Shown piece by piece: positions 16,166 to 23,846 of a stretch of DNA of 56,418 nucleotides; the stretch's first letter is position 1; the number at the start of each line of letters is the position of its first letter. A program made the translations under genes and the position numbers. The notes below the pieces were generated by a model. It was given only the letters and a program-made list of their open reading frames with translations, made no database searches and was not told the DNA's origin. The stretch is from RGIG1918 sp045536045 (GTDB lineage Bacteria; Cyanobacteriota; Vampirovibrionia; Gastranaerophilales; Gastranaerophilaceae), in NCBI GenBank assembly GCA_045536045.1, contig JAZSMU010000079.1, forward strand, positions 1 to 56,418. The letters run 5' to 3'.

Positions 16166-17170
16166 ATGAAAGTTTTTTTAGGAATTGATGTTGGTTCTGT
16201 AACCACAAAATTAGCTCTTGTTGATGAGAGTGCAAAGTTTATTGATGGATATATGCTAAGAACTGCTGGACAGCCTACTAAAGCTGTTCAAAAAGGTTTG
16301 TCTGAATTATATTCAAGGCAAAATGGAGAATGGGAAGTAACTGCAGTTGGAACAACAGGTTCAGGAAGAAACCTTGCTGGTGCTTTGGTTGGTGCAGACA
16401 TTATTAAAAATGAAATTACAGCTCATGCCGTTGCCGCTTCAACTTATGTTCCAGATGTTCAAACAATTTTAGAAATTGGTGGGCAGGATTCAAAAATAAT
16501 TATTTTAAGAGATGGCATTGTTACAGATTTTGCAATGAACACAGTTTGTGCAGCAGGCACAGGAAGCTTTTTAGACCAACAAGCTGGAAGATTAAATGTT
16601 CCTATTGAAGAATTTGGCGATATTGCTCTAAAAAGTAAATCTCCAGCTAGAATTGCTGGAAGATGTGGCGTTTTTGCTGAATCTGACTTAATTCATAAAC
16701 AACAGCTAGGCTATAGTGTTGAAGACCTTTTATATGGCTTATGCCAAGCTTTAGTTCGCAATTATCTTGCTAATTTGGCGTTAGGAAAAGAGCTTTTGCC
16801 AAAAGTTACTTTTCAAGGTGGTGTTGCAACAAACAAAGGCATGGTTAAGGCTTTTGAAGAAGCACTAGGGATGGAAGTTACAGTTCCTGAAAATCATCAA
16901 ATGATGGGTGCAATTGGTGCTGCTTTGCTTGCAATGGAATATTACCAATATGAAGGCAAAGAAACAAAATTTAAAGGCTGGGAAACTAAAGATATGAGCT
17001 TTAATTCAGTTACTGCAACTTGCTCAGCTTGTTCAAACAATTGCGAAGTTGTTACAATCCTAGAGGGCGATTACACTGCACCTGATTTCAAACAAGGTGG
17101 AAAAATTTCTGATATTAAAGGAAATATTATTGCCCGTTGGGGTGGTACTTGTGGAAGATGGGATATTTAA
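16166..17170 (+). CDS. 2-hydroxyacyl-CoA dehydratase activase-like ATPase (BcrAD/BadFG family)
   Basis: ASKHA-fold ATPase that, in HgdC-type activases, carries a [4Fe-4S] cluster at the dimer interface and passes electrons to a dehydratase or double-cubane protein. Motifs: FLGIDVGSVTTKLALVDE phosphate-1, TTGSGR, ILEIGGQDSKI phosphate-2, the cluster Cys in NTVCAAGTGSFLDQQA, and the second Cys in GRCGVFAESD. A tail of about 70 residues beyond the usual 260 adds CSACSNNCE and WGGTCGRWD, so at least five more cysteines that might hold a second metal site. The likely partner (HgdB-like) is at 52758, far away. There is no clear ribosome-binding site. Confidence 0.85.
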   Translation: MKVFLGIDVGSVTTKLALVDESAKFIDGYMLRTAGQPTKAVQKGLSELYSRQNGEWEVTAVGTTGSGRNLAGALVGADIIKNEITAHAVAASTYVPDVQTILEIGGQDSKIIILRDGIVTDFAMNTVCAAGTGSFLDQQAGRLNVPIEEFGDIALKSKSPARIAGRCGVFAESDLIHKQQLGYSVEDLLYGLCQALVRNYLANLALGKELLPKVTFQGGVATNKGMVKAFEEALGMEVTVPENHQMMGAIGAALLAMEYYQYEGKETKFKGWETKDMSFNSVTATCSACSNNCEVVTILEGDYTAPDFKQGGKISDIKGNIIARWGGTCGRWDI

Positions 17171-17177
17171 AAATTAC

Positions 17178-17519
17178 TTAAACTAAGTAAAATTCCCTTT
17201 TTAAAATTCTTCTTTTATCTTCAATAAGGTCGCCTTCGCTAATGTAAACTTTTAAATAGTTTACAGTTTTTGTGAGCATGAAATAAGTTAGCATATCTGC
17301 TGATAAACAACATAACATAGTTTGAAATTTTTTAATAAATTCCATCAATTTTTTAGAAATTTCTTTAACATTATAAAGATTAATTGCATATTTGCAGTTG
17401 ATTTCTTTTGGCATAGATAGGATATAATTTTCCATAAAATCAACATTTTCATCTGTGATAATGCCGTTATAAGAGCCAAAAATACGGATATTGTCTTCCA
17501 TTTTAATTGAAATATTCAT
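17178..17519 (-). CDS. Unknown small protein, possibly STAS-like
   Basis: A 113-aa protein from the ATG at 17519, chosen because AAGGTGG lies just upstream; an ATG at 17543 would add eight residues. The alternating beta/alpha pattern (IRIFGSYNGIITDENVDFME, CKYAINLYNVKEISKKLMEF) is reminiscent of STAS or SpoIIAA-like anti-anti-sigma domains, but the phosphorylated Ser/Thr motif is not evident and I give no function. It is convergent with the activase gene, separated by 7 nt, and is divergent from the HEAT-like gene. Confidence 0.55.
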   Translation of the reverse strand: MNISIKMEDNIRIFGSYNGIITDENVDFMENYILSMPKEINCKYAINLYNVKEISKKLMEFIKKFQTMLCCLSADMLTYFMLTKTVNYLKVYISEGDLIEDKRRILKREFYLV

Positions 17520-17620
17520 ATGCCACCTTGTTCCTTGTGTCATTATTATATTGTTATTTTGCCTTTACAACAATTATCTTAAAGTTGGCAAAATGCCCTA
17601 CTAAGGTTGGATTTTTTGAA

Positions 17621-17642
17621 ATCTTTATATGGATATAAAGAT
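17621..17642. promoter_or_regulatory. Perfect 10-bp palindrome upstream of HEAT-like gene
   Basis: ATCTTTATAT (17621-17630) and ATATAAAGAT (17633-17642) are perfect inverted arms around GG, about 37 nt upstream of a TATAAT at 17679-17684. The spacing and symmetry fit an operator for a dimeric regulator of the gene at 17713 or of the divergent gene. Confidence 0.5.
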
Positions 17643-17712
17643 TGTATAAGGATTTTAAGTTTTCAATTTTTTTTAGTTTATAATTTGAACAATAGAAAAA
17701 AGAGTAGGAATT

Positions 17713-18021
17713 ATGCAAGCAGTAGTGAACAGAACAGAAAATTTAAGTGTTGTAGATGGATTAGTTTCTTTAATTGAAAAATTAGAATATGCAGATAATA
17801 GATTAAAAAGCGAAATTGAAAATAAAATCGTTGCTATGGGTGCTTCTGCTGTTAAGTTTTTAGTTGATTCACTTCCTGATTTAACAGGTGTTCAAAGAGG
17901 TGTTGCAACAATGAGCTTAATTAGAATTGGCGAAGCTTCAGTTGAGCCACTTAAAAGATTAGCAATTAAAAATCCAGAATTTGCTTGGGTAGCAAATTAT
18001 TTAATTGGTGAAATAGTTTAG
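17713..18021 (+). CDS. HEAT-repeat-like small protein
   Basis: A 102-aa all-helical protein with repeat-like units: LKSEIENKIVAMGASAVKFLVDSLPD, VQRGVATMSLIRIGEASVEPLK and a last helix pair. The G-x-x-A-V-x-x-L pattern matches HEAT/PBS-lyase-type repeats used for protein binding. No enzyme motif is seen. It is a single-gene unit: a TATAAT box at 17679-17684, an upstream palindrome and a strong terminator at 18042. AGAGTAGG precedes the ATG. The role is unknown; such proteins are common in cyanobacterial relatives. Confidence 0.7.
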   Translation: MQAVVNRTENLSVVDGLVSLIEKLEYADNRLKSEIENKIVAMGASAVKFLVDSLPDLTGVQRGVATMSLIRIGEASVEPLKRLAIKNPEFAWVANYLIGEIV

Positions 18022-18041
18022 TTTAGAGTTCTTTAGAACGG

Positions 18042-18070
18042 GTGCTCCAATTTCGGTTGGAGCACTTTTT
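18042..18070 (+). terminator. Strong terminator after HEAT-like gene
   Basis: Perfect 9-bp stem GTGCTCCAA/TTGGAGCAC with a TTTCGG loop, then TTTTT, 20 nt after the stop codon. Confidence 0.95.
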
Positions 18071-18111
18071 ATTTCTAAATTGAGCAATTTTTATTTATAA
18101 AAATTGCGAAA

Positions 18112-18795
18112 TTATTTTGTTTTACTTTTCATTAATTCTTTATAGTTTTTGATAGCTTTTTCTTCTTGAATTTTAAGCTCTAGCTCAAGTTTTTGTCTAT
18201 AAAGCTCAACTGTGTTATCATCAGCATCTTCTGGAACATAAATAGGGTCGCCATAAAGCCCAAGAGTTGGTATCCCGTTTATAGGATACGCTAAATTATC
18301 CCAAGATTTTTTAAATCTAACAAAGCCTAACGATTCGCTATGCCAAGAAAATGGAACAATAGGCACTCCAGAAAGTTTTGCAATTTCAATTACGCCTTTT
18401 TTAACAACTCCTTTTGGTCCTCTTGGTCCATCAACTGTAATTGCAACGCTTTCGCCTGCTTTGAGTTTGTCTAAAGTTTTAAGAGTTGCACCTGCTCCAC
18501 CTCTGCTTTGAGAGCCTCTGATTGTTCTAATCCCAACGGCTTCGCAACCTGCTGCAATAATATCGCCATCTTTAGATTTTGATACCATGACATTCAATTT
18601 ATTGCCAGCTTGAAGATAAGCATAAATTCCTAATTGATGCCCGTGATAACAAGCCAAAATTACAGGATTTTTTTCTGGGTAATTAATATTTTTACATCTA
18701 AAGAAATATTTTTTTAACCGAAATAATCTTGCAACAATTCCTGCGAAAATTTCGCTTTGTTTTTTGTGGTCTAGCCATTCTATTCTAATTCTCAT
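18112..18795 (-). CDS. Lysophospholipid acyltransferase-like protein, DUF374 family
   Basis: A 227-aa membrane-associated protein related to the PlsC/LpxL acyltransferases. The acceptor motif is in ILACYHGHQLGIYAYL (an H-x-x-Q/D-like site), followed by MVSKSKDGDII, RGSQSRGG and AITVDGPRGPKGV, the hallmark of DUF374 proteins, which are thought to act on lipid A precursors or other lipids. It overlaps the 3' end of hisD by 11 nt and ends the five-gene minus-strand operon. Given the outer membrane implied by BamA, a role in outer-membrane lipid assembly is plausible but not shown. Confidence 0.82.
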   Translation of the reverse strand: MRIRIEWLDHKKQSEIFAGIVARLFRLKKYFFRCKNINYPEKNPVILACYHGHQLGIYAYLQAGNKLNVMVSKSKDGDIIAAGCEAVGIRTIRGSQSRGGAGATLKTLDKLKAGESVAITVDGPRGPKGVVKKGVIEIAKLSGVPIVPFSWHSESLGFVRFKKSWDNLAYPINGIPTLGLYGDPIYVPEDADDNTVELYRQKLELELKIQEEKAIKNYKELMKSKTK

Positions 18796-20047
18796 TTTTC
18801 TTCCCTCTCAAATCACTTGCAAGTTTGTGTGCCATAAGTCCTTCTGTTTTTGCAAGCTCAGATGCTATTTTAGATAATTCTTCTCCATATTTTTTGGAGA
18901 TTTTTTGGTAAGTTTGAATTTTGATAAAATCAAAAACAGATAACCCACCCCTATATCTTGCTACTTTATTTGTAGGCAAAACATGGTTTGTTCCTGTGCA
19001 ATAATCTCCAAAAACTTCTGCACAATTGTTTCCTATAAAAAGTGAGCCATAATTTGTAAATTTATCAATATATTTTTTTTCGTCTTTAATCATAACCTCA
19101 AGATGCTCAGGAGCTCTTAAGTTAGATAATTCAATCGCCTCTTCAATGTTATCTACAATAATTGCAATGGATTTTTCAAAAGAAATTTGTGCAATTTCTT
19201 TTGTTCCAAGACTTTCAAGCTGTTTATAAGCTGATTTTTTAACATTTTGAGCTAATTCTTTGCTTGTTGTAATTAAATATCCTCTTGCGTCTTTGTCGTG
19301 TTCGCACTGAGCTAATAGGTCTGCTGAAATCAATTCTGGGTTTGCAGTTTCGTCTGCAACAACCAAAACTTCCGAAGGACCTGCAAGAAAATCTATATCG
19401 CAAAGACCATAAACTTCTTTTTTAGCAGCCGTTACAAATTTATTTCCCGGTCCAACAATTTTATCAACTTTAGGCAAGCTTTCTGTGCCATATGCAAAAC
19501 CTGCAATTGCTTGAACTCCACCAATTTTGAATATTCTATTTGCTCCTGCTAAATACCCTGCCACAATTGTTGCAGGGTGGATTTTTGGAGATGTTAAATA
19601 AATATTTTTAACTCCTGCAACTTTAGCAACTGCAACTGTCATTATAGCTGAAGATGGAAGTGGATAGCCTCCACCTGGTGCATAGCATAAAACACTTTCA
19701 ATTGGAGTTATTTTATGCCCCATAACAGAGCCTTTTTCTTTAATTTTTAGCTCTTTTATGGATTTTAGTTGCTTTAAAGCAAATTTTTGGATATTTTTAA
19801 TTGCTTTTTTAATTGCAATAAGTGTTTTTTCATCTATGGAATTTAGTGCTTTTTTAATATTTTCTTCAGAAATTTCAAAGCTATCAGATTCGCCAAATTC
19901 CATTTTGTCAAATTCATAGGAATATTTTTTAACTGCACTATCCCCATTTTTTTTGACATCATTTAAGATATTTTTAACACTTTCAATATTCTCATATTCA
20001 ATATCTTCTAAGAAATTTTCAATATTGTTTTTGTCTAAGATTTTCAT
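18785..20047 (-). CDS. hisD: Histidinol dehydrogenase
   Basis: Catalyses the last two NAD-dependent oxidations of histidine synthesis (histidinol to histidine). Signatures: APGGGYPLPSSAIMTVAVAK, GPGNKFVTAAKKEVYG, LAGPSEVLVVADE, the zinc ligands Gln and His in LLAQCEHDKDARG, the catalytic pair in RAPEHLEVM, and YCTGTNHVLPT with RGGLSVFDF. The final EGLMAHKLA supplies the C-terminal zinc His. I start at the ATG at 20047 (420 aa), which overlaps the preceding hisAIE stop as ATGA and has GAGGAC upstream; a start 13 codons earlier would add residues not seen in the family. Confidence 0.96.
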   Translation of the reverse strand: MKILDKNNIENFLEDIEYENIESVKNILNDVKKNGDSAVKKYSYEFDKMEFGESDSFEISEENIKKALNSIDEKTLIAIKKAIKNIQKFALKQLKSIKELKIKEKGSVMGHKITPIESVLCYAPGGGYPLPSSAIMTVAVAKVAGVKNIYLTSPKIHPATIVAGYLAGANRIFKIGGVQAIAGFAYGTESLPKVDKIVGPGNKFVTAAKKEVYGLCDIDFLAGPSEVLVVADETANPELISADLLAQCEHDKDARGYLITTSKELAQNVKKSAYKQLESLGTKEIAQISFEKSIAIIVDNIEEAIELSNLRAPEHLEVMIKDEKKYIDKFTNYGSLFIGNNCAEVFGDYCTGTNHVLPTNKVARYRGGLSVFDFIKIQTYQKISKKYGEELSKIASELAKTEGLMAHKLASDLRGKKNEN

Positions 20048-21270
20048 TTTGTCCTCGAAGATAAGTTGTTTACAATGTCTTGCCAAGTTATGTTGTTTTT
20101 AGCTAAGAATACAAGCAAGTGATAAATAAGGTCTGCTGCTTCCCATCCTAAGCCATCTCCTTGTTCAAAATTTACTGTTTCAAAGGCTTCTTCCATAATT
20201 TTTCTTTTTAAATAAAAATCATTATCTAAAAGTTTTTTAGTGTATGAGCCTTCTGGTGGATTTTTCATTCTGTCTAAAATAAGCTCATAGAGTGAGTTTA
20301 TGGCAAAATCTTTGTCTTCAAAACAGGTAAATCTATTTAAGTGGCAAGCGTTTCCATTTTGTTTAACTAAAAATAGAATTGTGTCTTTGTCGCAATCAAA
20401 TCTTGCACTTATAAGCTCTTGATAGTTTCCACTTGTTAAGCCTTTTGTCCAAAGTTCGTTTCTTGAACGGCTGAAATATGTTGCAAGCCCATCTTTAAAA
20501 GATTTTCTAAGTGAATCTTTGTTTGAATAAGCTAGCATCAAGACTTGTTTTGTTTCAACATCTTGAACAATTGTTGGAACTAAGCCATCCATTTTTTCAA
20601 AATCAATACATTCAATAAATGCGTCTTCTAGATTGATTTTTCCTGTGTAAATTGACATTCCCAATTGAGATGAAATGTTTAATTTTTCTAATTCTTTAAT
20701 TTCTTCAATTGTTGAAATTCCACCCGCAGCAGTTATTGGAGTTTTTGTAATTTCATTTATTTTTTTAATTGCTTCAAGATTTGTTCCTTCTAGCATTCCT
20801 TCTTTTTCAACAATTGTGAATAAAAAGCCCGAGCATAGGTTTTCAAATCTTTTTACATAAGATTCTGTTGTGTGTTCAGTGTCATCCACCCAGCCATTTA
20901 GGGTTATTTTGCCATTTTTTGAATCAATTGCAACCATTGTTTTGTCTTTTGGTAGCTTAGACAAAAATTCTTCATTAGCTGCTGTTCCTATAATAATTTT
21001 AGAAGCGCCATAAGCTAACATTCTTTTTGCTTTTTCAATTGTTCTTATGCCACCACCAACTCTGCATTTTGCTATTTTACAAATTTTAGAGATTAATTCT
21101 TCGTTATCTCCCTTATTCATTGCACTATCAAGGTCAATAACGGCAATTTCTCCAAATCTTGAATAATATTTTGCAAGAGATAAAACATCTTCAACTTCTA
21201 AAACTTTTTCTTTGCCTTGCTTAAGCTGAACGGCTTTTCCGTTCATAATATCTATACTTGGTATAATCAT
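20044..21270 (-). CDS. hisAIE: HisA-HisI-HisE triple fusion
   Basis: Three histidine-pathway enzymes in one 408-aa chain. Residues 1-218 are the ProFAR isomerase HisA (PSIDIMNGKAVQLKQG with the catalytic Asp, VGGGIRTIE, IDSKNGKITLNGW). Residues about 227-312 are phosphoribosyl-AMP cyclohydrolase HisI (YFSRSRNELWTKGLTSGN, metal sites DCDKD and ACHLNRFTC). Residues about 318-405 are phosphoribosyl-ATP pyrophosphatase HisE (GSYTKKLL, KIMEEAFETV, EAADLIYHLLVFL). HisIE fusions are common; HisA fused ahead of HisIE is not. Catalytic residues look intact. AAGGAAAA precedes the ATG. HisF and HisH must be elsewhere. Confidence 0.93.
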   Translation of the reverse strand: MIIPSIDIMNGKAVQLKQGKEKVLEVEDVLSLAKYYSRFGEIAVIDLDSAMNKGDNEELISKICKIAKCRVGGGIRTIEKAKRMLAYGASKIIIGTAANEEFLSKLPKDKTMVAIDSKNGKITLNGWVDDTEHTTESYVKRFENLCSGFLFTIVEKEGMLEGTNLEAIKKINEITKTPITAAGGISTIEEIKELEKLNISSQLGMSIYTGKINLEDAFIECIDFEKMDGLVPTIVQDVETKQVLMLAYSNKDSLRKSFKDGLATYFSRSRNELWTKGLTSGNYQELISARFDCDKDTILFLVKQNGNACHLNRFTCFEDKDFAINSLYELILDRMKNPPEGSYTKKLLDNDFYLKRKIMEEAFETVNFEQGDGLGWEAADLIYHLLVFLAKNNITWQDIVNNLSSRTK

Positions 21271-21280
21271 TTTATTTTCC

Positions 21281-22297
21281 TTATTTTAAAATACTGTCAA
21301 AAATTTCCCAACGGAATTTCTCTGCCCTTTTTTGTTGAAATATAGGAGGTTCTTCCCAATGGTAAAAATCATCAAATTCTCTGTAGAAATCTATGTTGTC
21401 TGAAATTTGGACGCATTTTGTGCCAAAATCTCTACAAAGTTCATCAATTTTTTTATCATACGATATGCAAAAAGTTTTAATTCCTAGCCTGTACCCCACA
21501 AGGCAGGCATGGTATCTCATTGCAATTAATTTTTCTACATGAGAAAAATCTTCTAAAAGCTTTGAAACTGTTGTGTATTCAACGATTTTAATATCTGCAC
21601 TTGGGTATTCTTTTTTAACTAAAGAACATAATAGTGTTGCATTTTTTCTATCTTGTGTGTTTTGGAATAAGAATACTCTTATAGGCTTATCTGAGTAAAA
21701 AATGCCTATAAAGTGTGCAAAATTTTTCATAAATACTTCAGAAATTTTGTATGAATTTCTAACTTGAATACCAATTACACCTTGAGGGTCATATTTTGGC
21801 ATTTCCATTGACCAAACAGGGTCTGGGAAAAGCTTGCCTTTAATTTTGTGTTTTTTTAGAAATCTGAATGATGAAGTATCTCTGATGGTTACAACATTTG
21901 CTAACTTTAAACAAAATGCAGTTAACCAATTTGAAAACATGCCATCAATAGGTCCTATTCCTTGCCCTAGTACGATAATTTTTTTGAACATTAATTTTGC
22001 AAGAATTATTATGCTTGCGTAGTAAAAAAGGCTAAACAAGCTTGTTCCGTTTTGGAAAAGGCTTCCACCACCAGAAATTAGAATATCGGTGCTCCAAATT
22101 GCTTTAATAACTTCTTTGAAATTTTTATATTCATATGCTTTTACATTGTATCTTTTTTCTGTTGCAGTTGGATTAGAACTTAGTGCAGAAATTTCAACTT
22201 CTTTTGCTTGAAAATTTTTGATAACTTCTTCAAAAATTGCGTCATCTCCAAAGTTATTAAAACCTATATAGCCTGAAACTAATGCTTTTTTAGCCAT
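21281..22297 (-). CDS. csaB: Polysaccharide pyruvyl transferase CsaB
   Basis: CsaB adds ketal-linked pyruvate to cell-wall polysaccharides so that SLH-domain proteins can bind. Seen here: ALVSGYIGFNNFGDDAIFE at the N-terminus, ISGGGSLFQNGTS, VLGQGIGPIDG, TIRDTSSFRFL, FPDPVWSM and the C-terminal IAMRYHACLVG. The 338-aa length is standard. I start at 22297, an ATG with GGAG 6 nt upstream; a TTG four codons earlier lacks support. The start overlaps the 3' end of the pfkB-like gene. In cyanobacteria CsaB serves SLH-type outer-membrane proteins, so SLH anchoring of the outer membrane is likely here too (inference). Confidence 0.9.
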   Translation of the reverse strand: MAKKALVSGYIGFNNFGDDAIFEEVIKNFQAKEVEISALSSNPTATEKRYNVKAYEYKNFKEVIKAIWSTDILISGGGSLFQNGTSLFSLFYYASIIILAKLMFKKIIVLGQGIGPIDGMFSNWLTAFCLKLANVVTIRDTSSFRFLKKHKIKGKLFPDPVWSMEMPKYDPQGVIGIQVRNSYKISEVFMKNFAHFIGIFYSDKPIRVFLFQNTQDRKNATLLCSLVKKEYPSADIKIVEYTTVSKLLEDFSHVEKLIAMRYHACLVGYRLGIKTFCISYDKKIDELCRDFGTKCVQISDNIDFYREFDDFYHWEEPPIFQQKRAEKFRWEIFDSILK

Positions 22298-23225
22298 AAA
22301 TTTCTCCAAATAATTTTTCTACATTTTTTCTATTAGGGATAGATTTTACGGCTCCCATTTTTTGAATTTGCAACATTGCAAGAGAATTTGCAAATTTTGA
22401 GCAATAGAAAGGATTTGAACCATTTAGATATGCAGATAAAAATGCTCCATTAAACGCAGCATCACAACCAGTTGCGTCTGCTACATAGTAATCTTCATAT
22501 TTAATAAATTCATAATCGCCGTTCATAATTGTGTGAATTCCCTTTTTGTATTCTTTTAAAACAAAAATTGGAATTGCAAGGTCATTCATTTTTTTGATAA
22601 TTTCGTCTGCTGAATCTGTTCCAAATAGAGCAAGGGCGTCTGAATCATTTCTTAAAAACATTATATCAATGTTGTCTTTAACTTCTTCAAAAGCTTCAAT
22701 TGCCTCAACTTCAGACCAAACATCTTTTGAATAGTTTGGGTCATAGGCTGTGATTATTCCATTTTCCTTTGAAAACTTATAAATTTCTTTGAGGGCTTCT
22801 TTGCAATTTAGAGATAAAGATTGCACAAAGCCTGTTCCGTAGAATGCTTTTGAAGTATTTATGTAATCAAAATTTATGTCATCAATTGATAGCTCAACTG
22901 CTGCAGTTTTTTTTCTGTAATATTGGCAAGATTTGTGTCCATCAACTCTTGCAATGAAATAAAGTCCATTTTGACCCGGTACCATTTTGATTTGAGAAGT
23001 ATCAAGACCTTCTAATTGCCAAGCATCTAGTAAATATTCCCCAAATGGGTCGTGCCCAAGTTTTGTAATGTAACCAACACAAGAGCCCATTCTAAGAGCA
23101 GAAACAGCAGTTACAAGAGTGTCTCCTCCAAAGAATTTTGTGAAGTTATCACTTATTGCAAGACTTGCATTTGAACTTAATTCAACAAGCCCCTCTCCTA
23201 TTGTTACAATGTCTAAATTTTTCAT
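22290..23225 (-). CDS. PfkB-family sugar kinase homologue with altered catalytic motif
   Basis: A 311-aa ribokinase-fold protein: VTIGEGLVEL at the start, FFGGDTLVTAVSALRMG (sugar-binding GG), GYITKLGHDPFGEYLL, YDPNYSKDVW and the C-terminal anion-hole region. The family motif DTTGAGDAF, whose last Asp is the catalytic base, reads DATGCDAAFNGAF here: residue 256 is Ala where Asp is expected and residue 255 is Asp where Gly is expected. The codons were checked on the minus strand. It may be inactive, regulatory, or use the shifted Asp. It heads the operon leading to csaB and the his genes. A TGGTAGATT box lies 6 nt before the ATG and there is no ribosome-binding site. Confidence 0.8.
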   Translation of the reverse strand: MKNLDIVTIGEGLVELSSNASLAISDNFTKFFGGDTLVTAVSALRMGSCVGYITKLGHDPFGEYLLDAWQLEGLDTSQIKMVPGQNGLYFIARVDGHKSCQYYRKKTAAVELSIDDINFDYINTSKAFYGTGFVQSLSLNCKEALKEIYKFSKENGIITAYDPNYSKDVWSEVEAIEAFEEVKDNIDIMFLRNDSDALALFGTDSADEIIKKMNDLAIPIFVLKEYKKGIHTIMNGDYEFIKYEDYYVADATGCDAAFNGAFLSAYLNGSNPFYCSKFANSLAMLQIQKMGAVKSIPNRKNVEKLFGEIYG

Positions 23226-23231
23226 AAATTA

Positions 23232-23240
23232 AATCTACCA
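23232..23240 (-). promoter_or_regulatory. Extended -10 box directly before pfkB-like gene
   Basis: On the minus strand TGGTAGATT ends 6 nt before the ATG, with no Shine-Dalgarno sequence between, consistent with a leaderless transcript for this operon head. The -35 region (TAGCCT at 23255-23260) is weak. Confidence 0.4.
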
Positions 23241-23401
23241 TAAAATTAGTAAAAAGGCTAATTTTCAAGTTTTTTCGCCCTTGCTTAATAATACTTGAAA
23301 AATAATTGTAACGAATTGTTAAAAAAGTATATATCATCTGAATTTAGAGTATATATTTTGTTTTTATTTATATAAGAGTAGTAAACAAAGCGAGACCAAA
23401 A

Positions 23402-23845
23402 ATGGGCATTTGCACAGCACAAGGACAAACATTAATGCTAGAAGCTAATAAAAGCAATCTAAATTTTAGATTGATGCAAATTAGCAATGCAAAAATGCAA
23501 ATGCAAAATTTGAGTAATGAAAAGATTACTAAAATTTATAATGCTCAAGAATACGAAAATGAATGCATAGAACTTGCATTTGAAGCAGAAACAGAAGGTC
23601 TTGATATTTCTTCTAATGAATATACTATAGCTTATCAAAAATATTTAGAATTAAAAGAAGATATAAACAACAAATATGAAAAAATGATGAATGAAGCTCA
23701 AGCTGAATACGAAAGAAAAGAAGCTGCAATGGATTTAGAGCAAGAGCAAATAGAAACTCAACTTGAAGCAACAGATGCTAATCTTGAATCTTACCAAGGC
23801 TTATTAGAAAACAATGTTAAAGATGAATTTAGTTACTTCAACTAA
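23402..23845 (+). CDS. Coiled-coil protein of unknown function
   Basis: A 147-aa, almost entirely helical, Glu/Gln-rich protein. The start MGICTAQGQTLMLEANKSNL and the following FRLMQISNAKMQMQNLSNE resemble a family of short proteins that I recall from Gastranaerophilales genomes (AAQ-x-x-x-L-x-L-x-A-x-x-x-x-L/F near the N-terminus, then Q-rich helices), but I cannot attach a function. There is no signal peptide, though N-terminal helices of this kind are also found in type III or flagellar secretion substrates. It is monocistronic, with a long (176 nt) AT-rich upstream gap containing two GTATATAT motifs, and is convergent with tauE by 1 nt. Confidence 0.65.
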   Translation: MGICTAQGQTLMLEANKSNLNFRLMQISNAKMQMQNLSNEKITKIYNAQEYENECIELAFEAETEGLDISSNEYTIAYQKYLELKEDINNKYEKMMNEAQAEYERKEAAMDLEQEQIETQLEATDANLESYQGLLENNVKDEFSYFN

Positions 23846-23846
23846 T

